Source: Methylibium sp965279545
Lineage (GTDB): Bacteria; Pseudomonadota; Gammaproteobacteria; Burkholderiales; Burkholderiaceae_C
Direction of reading: 5' to 3'
Assembly: GCF_965279545.1 (NCBI RefSeq)
Contig: NZ_OZ257250.1
Coordinates: 2,046,001 to 2,110,000, forward strand
Length of the DNA stretch: 64,000 nucleotides
Shown here: positions 37,186 to 45,840 of the stretch, piece after piece
Position numbering within the stretch: position 1 is the stretch's first letter
Layout of the letters: each line of letters starts with the position of its first letter
Notes under the pieces: generated by a model
What the model was told of the DNA's origin: nothing
What the model saw: the letters and a program-made list of their open reading frames with translations, nothing else
Database searches by the model: none
Position numbers and translations under genes: made by a program

Positions 37186-38853
37186 TTGAGCACACCCACC
37201 CCTGCCCTTGTCGCGCAGCGCGCCGCCCAGCGCCTGCCACGCAGCGCCTTGCTGCTGTTCTGCGCTGCCTACGTACTGCCCGGCCTGTTCGGTCGCGATC
37301 CGTGGCGCAACGCCGACATCACCGCCTTCGGCTACATGCTGGGCCTGGCGAAGGGCAGTGCCGATCTGCTGACGCCGTCCATCGCCGGCCTGCCAGCCGA
37401 TGGTGCGCTGCTGCCCTACTGGTTGGGCGCAGCGTCGATCAAGCTGTTCGGCACCGTGCTCGATCCGGCACTCGCGGCACGCCTGCCCTTCGCGATGCTG
37501 CTGGTCGGCGTGCTGGTGTTCACCTGGTACGGCACCTACCACCTCGCACGCACCGAGGCGGCCCAGCCGCTGCCGTTCGCTTTCGGTGGCGAGGCCCGCC
37601 CGGTCGACTATGCGCGGGCCATTGCCGACGGCGCATTGCTCGCCCTGATGGCCACACTCGGCCTCTTGCAGCTCGGCCATGAAACCACGCCCGAGCTGAT
37701 GCAATTGTTCAGTGCGGCCCTGTTCGTCTATGCGATGGCCGCCAGCCCCTCGCGTGCATGGCCATCACGCGTCGCCATGCTGGCGGCCCTGCCGATGCTG
37801 GCCGCCAGCGGTGCGCCCACGATCGGCGTCGGCTTCGCCCTGGCGGGCATCGTCGTCAGTCTGAGATCGAGTTACGCCCTCGCACGCGGCTTCGCAGGGT
37901 GGATCATGATCGCGGCCCTGCTGGCGGCGGCCGTTGCCACCGCGCTCGGCGCCTGGGGCTGGCGGCTCGCCCCGCCCGGCTTGAAACAGTTGCTGCAGTT
38001 GCTGGTCTGGTTCGCCTGGCCGGCCTGGGCGATGGCCGCCTGGACCTTGTGGCGCTGGCGTGCCCACATGATGCACCGGCACATTGCCGTGCCGACCACC
38101 ACAGCCGCCGTCGCGCTGCTCGCATGCATCGGCATGGGCGGCTCCGACCGCGCCCTCATGCTGGCGCTGCCACCGCTGGCCGCACTCGCGGCCTTCGCCC
38201 TGCCGACCCTGCAACGCAGCGTGTCGGCGGCGATCGACTGGTTCTCGGTGGCCTTCTTCAGCGTCGCCGCGATCGCGGTCTGGGTCGTCTATGCCGCGCT
38301 GCAAACCGGTGTGCCGGCCAAGACCGCCGCCAACATCGCCCGCCTGGTGCCTGGCTATGGAGGCAGCTTCTCGTGGTTCGCACTGGTCGCGGCGGCAGCC
38401 GGCACGCTGGCGTGGCTGCTGCTCGTGCACTGGCGCACCGGTCGTCACCGGCCGGTGCTGTGGAAGAGCCTGGTGCTGCCGGCCGGCGGCCTGAGTCTGT
38501 GCTGGCTGCTGGCCATGACGCTGCTGCTGCCGGTGCTCGACTACGCCCGCAGCGACCGGCCGCTGGTCGAGCGCATCGCGCAGCACGTGCCGCGCGACGC
38601 CTGCATGGCCGCCGTCGGCCTGCCGCGGGCGCAACTGGCCGCACTCGAATACCACGGCGGCTGGCGCGTCGAAGCGCACGCGTCCACGCCGGATGCCGGC
38701 TGCGAGTTTCTGTTGACGACGGCGCGCGCGAACGCGGTGACGGCCACACTGGCGCGACCAGGATGGACGTTGCTGGCCCGTGAGCGCCGGCCGACCGACC
38801 GCGAGGAGCAGACCATCGTCTACCGGCGGGATCTGACGACCCTCGAGCAGTGA
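37186..38853 (+). CDS. ArnT/GT39-like polytopic membrane glycosyltransferase
   Basis: About 555 residues, mostly hydrophobic, with at least ten predicted helices. The first periplasmic loop carries GLFGRDPWRNADITAFGYM, the acidic motif typical of the dolichyl-phosphate-mannose/ArnT transferase family, in which an Asp/Glu after the first helix is catalytic. A soluble tail of ~90 residues follows the last helix. The sugar donor is probably an undecaprenyl-phosphate sugar and the acceptor is unknown. No ATG starts the frame; TTG 37186 gives MSTPTPALV, and another TTG at 37129 is possible, so the start is uncertain. The stop overlaps the next start as GTGA. Confidence 0.75.
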   Translation: MSTPTPALVAQRAAQRLPRSALLLFCAAYVLPGLFGRDPWRNADITAFGYMLGLAKGSADLLTPSIAGLPADGALLPYWLGAASIKLFGTVLDPALAARLPFAMLLVGVLVFTWYGTYHLARTEAAQPLPFAFGGEARPVDYARAIADGALLALMATLGLLQLGHETTPELMQLFSAALFVYAMAASPSRAWPSRVAMLAALPMLAASGAPTIGVGFALAGIVVSLRSSYALARGFAGWIMIAALLAAAVATALGAWGWRLAPPGLKQLLQLLVWFAWPAWAMAAWTLWRWRAHMMHRHIAVPTTTAAVALLACIGMGGSDRALMLALPPLAALAAFALPTLQRSVSAAIDWFSVAFFSVAAIAVWVVYAALQTGVPAKTAANIARLVPGYGGSFSWFALVAAAAGTLAWLLLVHWRTGRHRPVLWKSLVLPAGGLSLCWLLAMTLLLPVLDYARSDRPLVERIAQHVPRDACMAAVGLPRAQLAALEYHGGWRVEAHASTPDAGCEFLLTTARANAVTATLARPGWTLLARERRPTDREEQTIVYRRDLTTLEQ

Positions 38854-40190
38854 GCGCCGTTCGCCCGACCGGTCGCATCGCGCGTCACGCAGCGTCGATC
38901 CTGGTCGGCCAGGTGGCGGCGATCGGCTACACGGTGGCCGACACGGTGATGACGGGTCGCCATGACAGCACCGACCTGGCAGCACTGTCCATCGGCTCGG
39001 CGGTCTACATCTGCATCTACATCGCGCTGACCGGCGTGCTGCAGGCATTGATTCCCGTCGTCGGCCACCACCACGGCGCGGGCGACAGCAACGGCGTTCG
39101 ACTCGGCTTCCAGCAAAGCGTCTGGCTGGCCTTGCTGATCGCACTGCCCGGCATGGCCGTGTTGCTCTTCCCCGGGTTCGCGCTGGCCTGGGCACGAACG
39201 GATGTCGCCGTGCTCGAGCGGGTGCAAGCCTATCTCGGCTGGATTGCCTGGTCGCTGCCGGCCGGACTGCTGTTCCGCGTCTACAGCGGGCTGAACCAGG
39301 GGCTGTCGCGGCCGCTGCTGGTCACGGCGCTGCAACTGATGGCCCTGGCCTTGAAGCTCCCGCTGAACGCCTGGCTGATCTTCGGTGGCGCGGGAGTGCC
39401 CGCGCTCGGTGTCGCCGGCTGCGCGCTCGCCACCCTGATCGTTCAGTGCGCACTGGCCGGCGTGGCCGCCCTGATGCTGATGCGGCATCCGGCCTACCGG
39501 ACGTTGCGGCTGTTCAGCGACTGGTCGCGGCCGCGCTGGACCTTGCAGCGCGAGCTGCTGCGACTCGGCCTGCCGAGCGGCGCTGCGCTGTTCTTCGAAG
39601 TGACCGGCTTCGCACTGATGGCGGTGTTCATCGCGCGCCTCGGTACGACACCGCTCGCAGGCCACCAGATTGCCGCCAATGTGGCCTCCGTGCTGTACAT
39701 GCTGCCGCTGTCGATCGGCATCGCCACCGGCGCACTCGCCTCCCAGGCACTCGGTGCCGGCGATCGCCTGCAGGCACGGCGGATCTGCAAGCACGGGCTC
39801 GCGCTCGCGCTCGCTCTGGCGGCCCTGCTGGGCGGCGCAATGGCGCTGATGCGCGGCCCGCTGGTGCGGGCCTACAGCAGCGATGCCGCGGTACAAGCGA
39901 TGGCCGCGCAACTGCTGCTGTTCGTCGCGTCCTTCGCATTGCGCGCCTACCGCATCGCCCTGCTGCCCGCCTTGAGCTATGCGACCGGGTTGTGGGGCAT
40001 CGGCCTGGCGGGGGGTGCCTTCCTTGCCTTCGATCCGCCACCAGCCTGGCCCGCCGCCCTGTCGGGACCGGCTGCGTTCTGGCTCGCCAACCTCGCGGCG
40101 CTGAGCCTGGTCGGCGCCCTGTTGCTGGCCCTGCTTCAGCGCGTGTCGGCGGTCGCACCGCGCACCGCCGCGTCGCTCGCATCCCCCTGA
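38850..40190 (+). CDS. MATE-family efflux transporter
   Basis: 446 residues with about 12 predicted membrane helices in two six-helix halves. The N-terminal half shows LVGQVAAIGYTVADTVMTGR and LGWIAWSLPAGLLFRVYSGL; the second half shows FEVTGFALMAVFIARLGTTP and AGHQIAANVASVLYMLPLSI, all typical of NorM-type MATE exporters driven by Na+ or H+. GTG 38850 overlaps the stop of the glycosyltransferase gene by 4 bp. The final 55 bp overlap the convergent phoR 3' end. Confidence 0.92.
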   Translation: MSAVRPTGRIARHAASILVGQVAAIGYTVADTVMTGRHDSTDLAALSIGSAVYICIYIALTGVLQALIPVVGHHHGAGDSNGVRLGFQQSVWLALLIALPGMAVLLFPGFALAWARTDVAVLERVQAYLGWIAWSLPAGLLFRVYSGLNQGLSRPLLVTALQLMALALKLPLNAWLIFGGAGVPALGVAGCALATLIVQCALAGVAALMLMRHPAYRTLRLFSDWSRPRWTLQRELLRLGLPSGAALFFEVTGFALMAVFIARLGTTPLAGHQIAANVASVLYMLPLSIGIATGALASQALGAGDRLQARRICKHGLALALALAALLGGAMALMRGPLVRAYSSDAAVQAMAAQLLLFVASFALRAYRIALLPALSYATGLWGIGLAGGAFLAFDPPPAWPAALSGPAAFWLANLAALSLVGALLLALLQRVSAVAPRTAASLASP

Positions 40191-41515
40191 GGGCGCGGCG
40201 ACGCAGCGGCGCGGCGCAGCCGCGCCGCCGGGAAGATCAGACGGAACGTCGAGCCCTTGCCGGGCTCGCTCTGCACGTCGAGTTCGCCGCCGTGGCGCTG
40301 CGCGACATGCTTGACGATGGACAGGCCCAGCCCGGTGCCGCCGGTGTCGCGCGAGCGGCTGCCGTCCACACGGTAGAAGCGCTCGGTCAAGCGCGGGATG
40401 TGTTCGCGCTCGATGCCCGGACCGGTGTCCTTGACGCTGAACTCGCCGCTGCCGTCCGTGAGCACCCGCCAGCTGATGTCGATGCGCCCGCCCTCGGGCG
40501 TGTAGCGCACGGCATTGTTCGCCAGGTTGGTCAGCGCGCTGAGCAGTTCGGTTTCGGCGCCGGCGATCTGCGCCGCATCGTCGCTCACCAGCGTGAGGGT
40601 GTGCCGCCCCTGCGACAGCGTGCGCGCATCGCCTTCGACCTGCAGCAGCAGCTTGGACACCGAGACCCAGCGATCGGCCGCCGGACGCGGGCTGCCTTCG
40701 AGCTGGGCCAAGGTCAGCAGGTCGCTCACCAGCGTCTGCATGCGCTGGGCCTGCTGCCCCATCAGCACGAGCACGCGACGCGACTCGACCTCGGTCAGCG
40801 GCAGCGCGCTCATCGTTTCGATGAAGCCCGACAGGACGGTCAGCGGCGTGCGAATCTCGTGCGAGACGTTGGCAACGAAGTCGCGCCGCATCCCGTCGGC
40901 CCGCTCGCGCTCGGTGATGTCCTGCGACAGCACGAGCTTCATGCCCTCGCCGTAGTCGCGCACCAGCACCGACAGCGTGCCCAGGCCATTCGGGCTGGGG
41001 AAGACCACGGGTTCGCGGTAGTTGCCCATCTGCAGGTAGGCCACGAAGGCCGGCGCGCGCACGAGGTTGGTGATGCGCTGCAGGCGGTCGCGCCGCGGAT
41101 CGAGGCCGAAATGCGAGGCAGCCACCGAATTGCACCAGTCAATCTGCCCGCTGACGTCGAGCATCAGCACGCCGTTCGGCGAGGCTTCGATCGCCTCGAG
41201 GAATTGCTCGAGGCGCGCTTTCTCCTGCACGGTGCTGCGCTCGCGGGCGCGGATGCTGCGCTCGACGCGGTAGCCGATTTCGCCCCAGAAGCCGGCATCG
41301 CGAGGCGCGTCGGTGTCCTGAGCCCCGCGCAGCCAATCGATCAACCGCACGCCGCGCAGGGTGTCGACGATCGCGAGCGCTCCCACGGTCAGTGTGCCGC
41401 CGAGCAGCACGGTGAGGACCGGCGCGTGCACCGGCCCGCCCACCACGTAGCCGATCACCCCGCCCAGCAGCATGGCGACCAAACCGGCCAGGAGACGCGA
41501 AACCAGCCAGGTCAA
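40136..41515 (-). CDS. phoR: Phosphate regulon sensor histidine kinase PhoR
   Basis: 459 residues. Two N-terminal membrane helices (residues 4-27 and 31-50), a PAS domain (~105-200), the HisKA box FVANVSHEIRTPLTVL with phospho-accepting His219, N box NLANNAVRYTPEGG and ATP lid G boxes DTGPGIERE and GGTGLGLSIVKH. It phosphorylates PhoB when phosphate is scarce, under control of PstSCAB-PhoU. Last gene of the pst-pho cluster, 25 bp after phoB. Its C-terminal ~18 codons overlap the convergent MATE gene. Confidence 0.96.
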   Translation of the reverse strand: MTWLVSRLLAGLVAMLLGGVIGYVVGGPVHAPVLTVLLGGTLTVGALAIVDTLRGVRLIDWLRGAQDTDAPRDAGFWGEIGYRVERSIRARERSTVQEKARLEQFLEAIEASPNGVLMLDVSGQIDWCNSVAASHFGLDPRRDRLQRITNLVRAPAFVAYLQMGNYREPVVFPSPNGLGTLSVLVRDYGEGMKLVLSQDITERERADGMRRDFVANVSHEIRTPLTVLSGFIETMSALPLTEVESRRVLVLMGQQAQRMQTLVSDLLTLAQLEGSPRPAADRWVSVSKLLLQVEGDARTLSQGRHTLTLVSDDAAQIAGAETELLSALTNLANNAVRYTPEGGRIDISWRVLTDGSGEFSVKDTGPGIEREHIPRLTERFYRVDGSRSRDTGGTGLGLSIVKHVAQRHGGELDVQSEPGKGSTFRLIFPAARLRRAAASPRPQGDASDAAVRGATADTR

Positions 41516-41540
41516 GACCGGCCCCCGCTGCGCGCGCGGC

Positions 41541-42239
41541 TCAAGCCGCCGCGGCCACCTGCTGCGTCAACCGGTAGCCGGCGCCGCGCACCGTCTCGAT
41601 CATCGCGGCGCAGGACACCGGTGCCAGGGCCTCGCGCAGGCGCTTCACATGCACGTCGACCGTGCGCTCCTCGATGAACACATGGTCGCCCCAGACGCGG
41701 TCCAGCAGTTGGGCGCGACTGTGCACCCGCTCGGGATGGGTCATCAGGAAGTGCAGCAGGCGGAATTCGGTCGGACCGATCTTCACCTCCTGCTCACCGC
41801 GCGTCACGCGACGCGTCGACGGGTCGAGCCGCAGGAAGCCGAGCTCGACGGCACTGTCGAGCGCCTCCGGCGCCTTGCGGCGCAGTACCGCGCGGATGCG
41901 CGCCATCAACTCGTGCGTCGAGAACGGCTTGGTCAGGTAGTCGTCGGCCCCGGCGTCGAGGCCGGCAACCTTGTCGCCCTCCTCGGCGCGCGCCGTCAGC
42001 ATGATGACCGGCAACTCCCTGGTGCGGCTCTCGCCGCGCCAGCGTTTGGCCAACGCCAGACCCGACTGGCCCGGCAGCATCCAGTCGAGGATCACCAGGT
42101 CGGGCAGCACGCTGTCGATCGCGAGCTGCGCCTGATCGGCGGTGGCCGCGATCGTGACCTCATAGCCGGCATGCCGCAGGTTGATCGAAATCAGCTCGGC
42201 GATCGCCGCCTCGTCTTCCACCACCAGCACTCGGCTCAT
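41541..42239 (-). CDS. phoB: Phosphate regulon response regulator PhoB
   Basis: 232 residues. The receiver domain has Asp52 as the phosphorylation site (VILDWMLPG) and Lys near 104 (YLTKPFSTHELMAR). A C-terminal winged-helix OmpR-type domain contains GPTEFRLLHFLMTHPERVHS and RTVDVHVKRLREAL. When phosphorylated it activates Pho-box promoters, two of which are proposed near 46.9-47.0 kb. It lies 19 bp after phoU. Confidence 0.97.
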   Translation of the reverse strand: MSRVLVVEDEAAIAELISINLRHAGYEVTIAATADQAQLAIDSVLPDLVILDWMLPGQSGLALAKRWRGESRTRELPVIMLTARAEEGDKVAGLDAGADDYLTKPFSTHELMARIRAVLRRKAPEALDSAVELGFLRLDPSTRRVTRGEQEVKIGPTEFRLLHFLMTHPERVHSRAQLLDRVWGDHVFIEERTVDVHVKRLREALAPVSCAAMIETVRGAGYRLTQQVAAAA

Positions 42240-42258
42240 CGTTCGCTCCTTGTGAAGG

Positions 42259-42966
42259 TCACTTGACCATCGACTCCACGGCTTCGACCGGGTTGTGACG
42301 CACGTCGGTGCCCTTGACGATGTAGATGATCTGCTCGGCCAGGTTCTTGGCGTGGTCGCCCACGCGCTCGATCGCCTTCGCGACGAACACCAGGTCGATG
42401 CTCGCCGAAATGGTGCGCGGATCTTCCATCATGAAGGTGATGAGCTTGCGCATCAGGCCCTCGAACTCCTGGTCGATCTGGTCGTCCTGCTTGATCACCT
42501 CGACCGCCTTCTCGACATCCAGGCGCGCGAAGGCATCGAGCGCCTTGCGCAGCAGGGCCACCGCCAGCGTGGCCTCGAAGGCCACATCGGCCACCGGCAG
42601 CCGCAGCCGGCTCGACACGCCGGTGTTCACCAGCCGCTGCACGGTGCGCGCCACGCGTGCCGCTTCGTCGCCGACGCGCTCGAGGTTGCCGATCGTCTTG
42701 CTCACCGCCGTCAGCAGGCGCAGGTCGCGCGCGGTCGGCTGGCGGCGCGCGATGATGCTGGACAGATCGCGGTCGATGTCCATTTCCATCTGGTTAACCT
42801 TCTCTTCCTGCAGCAAGACCTGGCTCGCGGTCTCGCTGCTGAAGTTGGTCAAGGCGTACATCGCCTGCGCGACCTGCGACTCGACCAGCCCGCCCATTTC
42901 GAGCACGCGGGTCGAGATGCCGCTGAGTTCGCTGTCGAACTGCGTCGAAAGATGTTTGTCGCTCAT
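42259..42966 (-). CDS. phoU: Phosphate transport regulator PhoU
   Basis: 235 residues, all-helical, with the two PhoU repeats visible (ISTRVLEMGGLVESQV and the second repeat around EVIKQDDQIDQEFEGLMRK). Conserved metal-binding E/D-rich segments are present. PhoU links the Pst transporter to PhoR and keeps the regulon off when phosphate is plentiful. ATG 42966 matches the conserved MSDKHLSTQFDSEL start. 77 bp separate it from pstB. Confidence 0.96.
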   Translation of the reverse strand: MSDKHLSTQFDSELSGISTRVLEMGGLVESQVAQAMYALTNFSSETASQVLLQEEKVNQMEMDIDRDLSSIIARRQPTARDLRLLTAVSKTIGNLERVGDEAARVARTVQRLVNTGVSSRLRLPVADVAFEATLAVALLRKALDAFARLDVEKAVEVIKQDDQIDQEFEGLMRKLITFMMEDPRTISASIDLVFVAKAIERVGDHAKNLAEQIIYIVKGTDVRHNPVEAVESMVK

Positions 42967-43043
42967 GTTCTTTCCTTCTGTGACGGTCAACGTCGTGGCT
43001 TCGGTCGCTGCGCTTGACTTCGCCGCTACACCCGCCGGTCGCT

Positions 43044-43829
43044 TCAGCCGAAGCGGCCGGTGATGTAGTCCTCGGTGTCCTTCTTCTTCGGTTTCATGAA
43101 CAGGTCCGACGTGGGCCCGAATTCGATCAGGTCGCCCAGGTACATGTAGGCGGTGTAGTCCGAGCAGCGCGCCGCCTGCTGCATGTTGTGCGTGACGATC
43201 ACGACCGTGTAGTCCGACTTCAGTTCGTGGATCAGCTCCTCGATCTTGCCGGTGGAAATGGGGTCCAGTGCCGAGCAGGGCTCGTCGAGCAGCAGCACTT
43301 CCGGCTTGATCGCGATGCCGCGCGCGATGCACAGGCGCTGCTGCTGGCCCCCCGACAGGCCGGAGCCGCTTTGCCCGAGCTTGTCCTTGACCTCGTTCCA
43401 CAGCGCGGCCTTCTTCAGGGCCCACTCGACGCGCTCGTCCATCTCCACACGCGGCAGGGTCTCGAACAGCTTCACGCCGAAGGCGATGTTGTCGTAGATC
43501 GACATCGGGAACGGCGTGGGCTTCTGGAACACCATGCCGATCTTGGCGCGGATCAGCGAGACGTCGTCCTTCGAGGCAAGGATGTCCTCACCGTCGAGCA
43601 GGATCTGGCCTTCGGCGCGCTGCTCGGGGTAGAGCTCGAACATGCGGTTGAAGGTGCGCAGCAGCGTCGACTTGCCGCAGCCGGACGGCCCGATGAAGGC
43701 CGTGACCTTGTTTTCGGGAATGTCCAGGTGGATGTTCTTCAGCGCGTGGAAGTGGCCGTAGTAGAAGTTCAGATTGCGCACCGCGAGCTTGGGCTTCTCG
43801 GTCACGGGCAGTTCGACTTTCACGTCCAT
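43044..43829 (-). CDS. pstB: Phosphate ABC transporter ATP-binding protein PstB
   Basis: 261 residues. Walker A is GPSGCGKS (47-54), the ABC signature LSGGQQQRLCIARGIA, and Walker B VLLLDEPCSALDPIS, with the H-loop in VVIVTHNMQQA. It powers high-affinity phosphate import through PstC-PstA. It starts 16 bp after pstA. Confidence 0.98.
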   Translation of the reverse strand: MDVKVELPVTEKPKLAVRNLNFYYGHFHALKNIHLDIPENKVTAFIGPSGCGKSTLLRTFNRMFELYPEQRAEGQILLDGEDILASKDDVSLIRAKIGMVFQKPTPFPMSIYDNIAFGVKLFETLPRVEMDERVEWALKKAALWNEVKDKLGQSGSGLSGGQQQRLCIARGIAIKPEVLLLDEPCSALDPISTGKIEELIHELKSDYTVVIVTHNMQQAARCSDYTAYMYLGDLIEFGPTSDLFMKPKKKDTEDYITGRFG

Positions 43830-43845
43830 GTCGAAGTTCCTCGGT

Positions 43846-44730
43846 TCAGTGTTTGTTGCGGAACAGCACGCGGGCCAGGATGTTGAGCGCCAGCACGCCG
43901 ACCGTGATCAGGAACACGCCCGCCCACGCCAGCTTCTGCCAGTTCTCGTACGGGCTCATCGCGAACTTGAAGATCGTCACCGGCAGACTCGCCATCGGCG
44001 TGCCGAGGTTGCTGGTCCAGAACTGATTCGACAGCGCCGTGAACAGCAGCGGCGCGGTCTCGCCGGCAATGCGGGCGACGGCGAGCAGCACCCCGGTCAT
44101 CACGCCGGCGCGGGCCGATTTCAGGGTCACCGTCATGATGACCTTCCACTTCGGCGTGCCCAATGCGTAGGCCGCCTCGCGCAAGCTGTTCGGAATCAGG
44201 CTCAGCATGTTCTCGGTGGTGCGGATCACCACCGGGATCACGATCAGCGCGAGCGCCAGCACGCCCGCCCAGCCCGAGAAGCTCTTCAATTGGGCGACGA
44301 CGACCGAGTAGATGAACAGCCCGATCACGATCGATGGCGCCGACAGCAGGATGTCGTTGATGAAGCGCGTCACGCTGCCCAGCCAGGTCTTCTGGCCGTA
44401 CTCGGCGAGGTAGATGCCTGCCAGCGTGCCGATCGGTGTGCCGATCGCCGTGGCCAGGGAGACCATCAGCAGCGAACCGAAGATCGCGTTGGCAAGCCCC
44501 CCGGTCTCGGCCTGCGGTGGCGGCGTCATTTCGGTGAACAGCGACAGCGTGAGGCCGCCGATGCCGAGCCGAACGGTCTCGATCAGGATCCAGATCAGCC
44601 AGAACAAACCGAACGCCATGGCGGCGAGCGACAGCAGCAGGGCGATCGCGTTCACGCGCTTGCGGCTCGCATGCTTGCTGCGGCGCACCGCATGCTGCGC
44701 CGAGGAGACCGTGTCTGCGATGCTGCTCAT
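43846..44730 (-). CDS. pstA: Phosphate ABC transporter permease PstA
   Basis: 294 residues with about six membrane helices. The binding-protein-dependent transport EAA loop appears as EAAYALGTPKWKVIMTVTL. N-terminal residues 1-25 are basic (RRSKHASRKR) and cytoplasmic. The start codon overlaps the pstC stop by 4 bp, indicating coupled translation of the two permeases. Confidence 0.97.
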   Translation of the reverse strand: MSSIADTVSSAQHAVRRSKHASRKRVNAIALLLSLAAMAFGLFWLIWILIETVRLGIGGLTLSLFTEMTPPPQAETGGLANAIFGSLLMVSLATAIGTPIGTLAGIYLAEYGQKTWLGSVTRFINDILLSAPSIVIGLFIYSVVVAQLKSFSGWAGVLALALIVIPVVIRTTENMLSLIPNSLREAAYALGTPKWKVIMTVTLKSARAGVMTGVLLAVARIAGETAPLLFTALSNQFWTSNLGTPMASLPVTIFKFAMSPYENWQKLAWAGVFLITVGVLALNILARVLFRNKH

Positions 44731-45749
44731 GACCGCGTCCCCTCGTTCTTCTTCAGTTGCGCCAGCAGCAGCTTCGAGCAGGACAGCACGACGAAGGTGA
44801 TGAAGAACAGCACCAGACCGAGGTAGATCAGCGAAGCCTGGTGCAGGCCCTCGCCGGCCTCCGCGAATTCGTTCGCCAGGGCCGACGAGATGCTGTTGGC
44901 CGCCTCGAACACCGACAAGGTGTTGAGCTGGTTGAAATTGCCGATGACGAAGGTCACGGCCATCGTCTCGCCCAGCGCCCGGCCAAGGCCCAGCATGATG
45001 CCGCCGATCACACCGGTCTTGGTGTAGGGCAGCACGATCTTCGATACCACCTCCCAGGTGGTCGAACCCAGACCGTAGGCGGATTCCTTCAGCATCGGTG
45101 GCGTCACCTCGAACACGTCACGCATCACCGAAGCGATGAAGGGGATGACCATGATCGCGAGGATGATCCCCGCCGACAGGATGCCGATGCCGACCGGCGG
45201 ACCGCTGAACAGGGCGCCGAGCACGGGGACGCCCGAGAACACCGCCTGCAGCGGCTGCTGAACGTAGGTGGACAGGATGGGGCTGAACACCAACAGGCCC
45301 CACATGCCATACACGATGGACGGGACGGCGGCCAGCAGTTCGACCGCGACGCCCAGCGGCCGCTTCAGCCAGGCGGGCGACAGCTCGGTCAGGAACAGGG
45401 CGATGCCGAAGCTCACCGGCACGCCGATCAGCAGCGCGATGAACGAGGTCATGACGGTGCCGTAGATCATCACCAGACCACCGTACTGGTTCTGGACCGG
45501 ATCCCACTCGCTGCGCCACAGGAAACTGAGGCCGTACTCCTGGATGGCCGGCGCCGCACCGATCAGGAGCGAGACGATGATGCCGGCCAGCAGCGCCAGC
45601 GTCAGGATCGCGGCCCCATGGGCGAGCGCGGAAAACAGCGTGTCGATCCATGGCGACGTCCGCCTCGTGGCCGGCGGCCGATCCTTCGGCGCGGATCGTT
45701 CCATTTTTCGTTCGTCGGGGTACGGGGTTGCGGGCAGTGTAGCGGCCAC
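44727..45749 (-). CDS. pstC: Phosphate ABC transporter permease PstC
   Basis: 340 residues with about six helices and the EAA-type loop ESAYGLGSTTWEVVSKIVLP. GTG 45749 is chosen because a near-perfect ribosome binding site AAGGAGGT lies 4 bases upstream (45753-45760 on the complement); the ATG 15 codons further in has no such signal. Forms the membrane channel with PstA. Confidence 0.96.
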   Translation of the reverse strand: MAATLPATPYPDERKMERSAPKDRPPATRRTSPWIDTLFSALAHGAAILTLALLAGIIVSLLIGAAPAIQEYGLSFLWRSEWDPVQNQYGGLVMIYGTVMTSFIALLIGVPVSFGIALFLTELSPAWLKRPLGVAVELLAAVPSIVYGMWGLLVFSPILSTYVQQPLQAVFSGVPVLGALFSGPPVGIGILSAGIILAIMVIPFIASVMRDVFEVTPPMLKESAYGLGSTTWEVVSKIVLPYTKTGVIGGIMLGLGRALGETMAVTFVIGNFNQLNTLSVFEAANSISSALANEFAEAGEGLHQASLIYLGLVLFFITFVVLSCSKLLLAQLKKNEGTRS

Positions 45750-45777
45750 GTTACCTCCTTCTTTTCAGTGCGAAAGT

Positions 45778-45800
45778 CAGGCGCCCGTCACTGGCGCCTG
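45778..45800 (-). terminator. Hairpin between pstS and pstC (probable attenuator)
   Basis: CAGGCGCC / GGCGCCTG form an 8-bp stem with a 7-nt loop, not followed by a real T run. It lies 40 bp after the pstS stop and just upstream of the strong pstC ribosome binding site. Such hairpins stabilise or partly terminate pstS mRNA so that binding protein exceeds the permeases. Confidence 0.55.
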
Positions 45801-45840
45801 CGGCTGCGCGGACCGGCGGCCCGCGCAGCGCGTCGTCACA

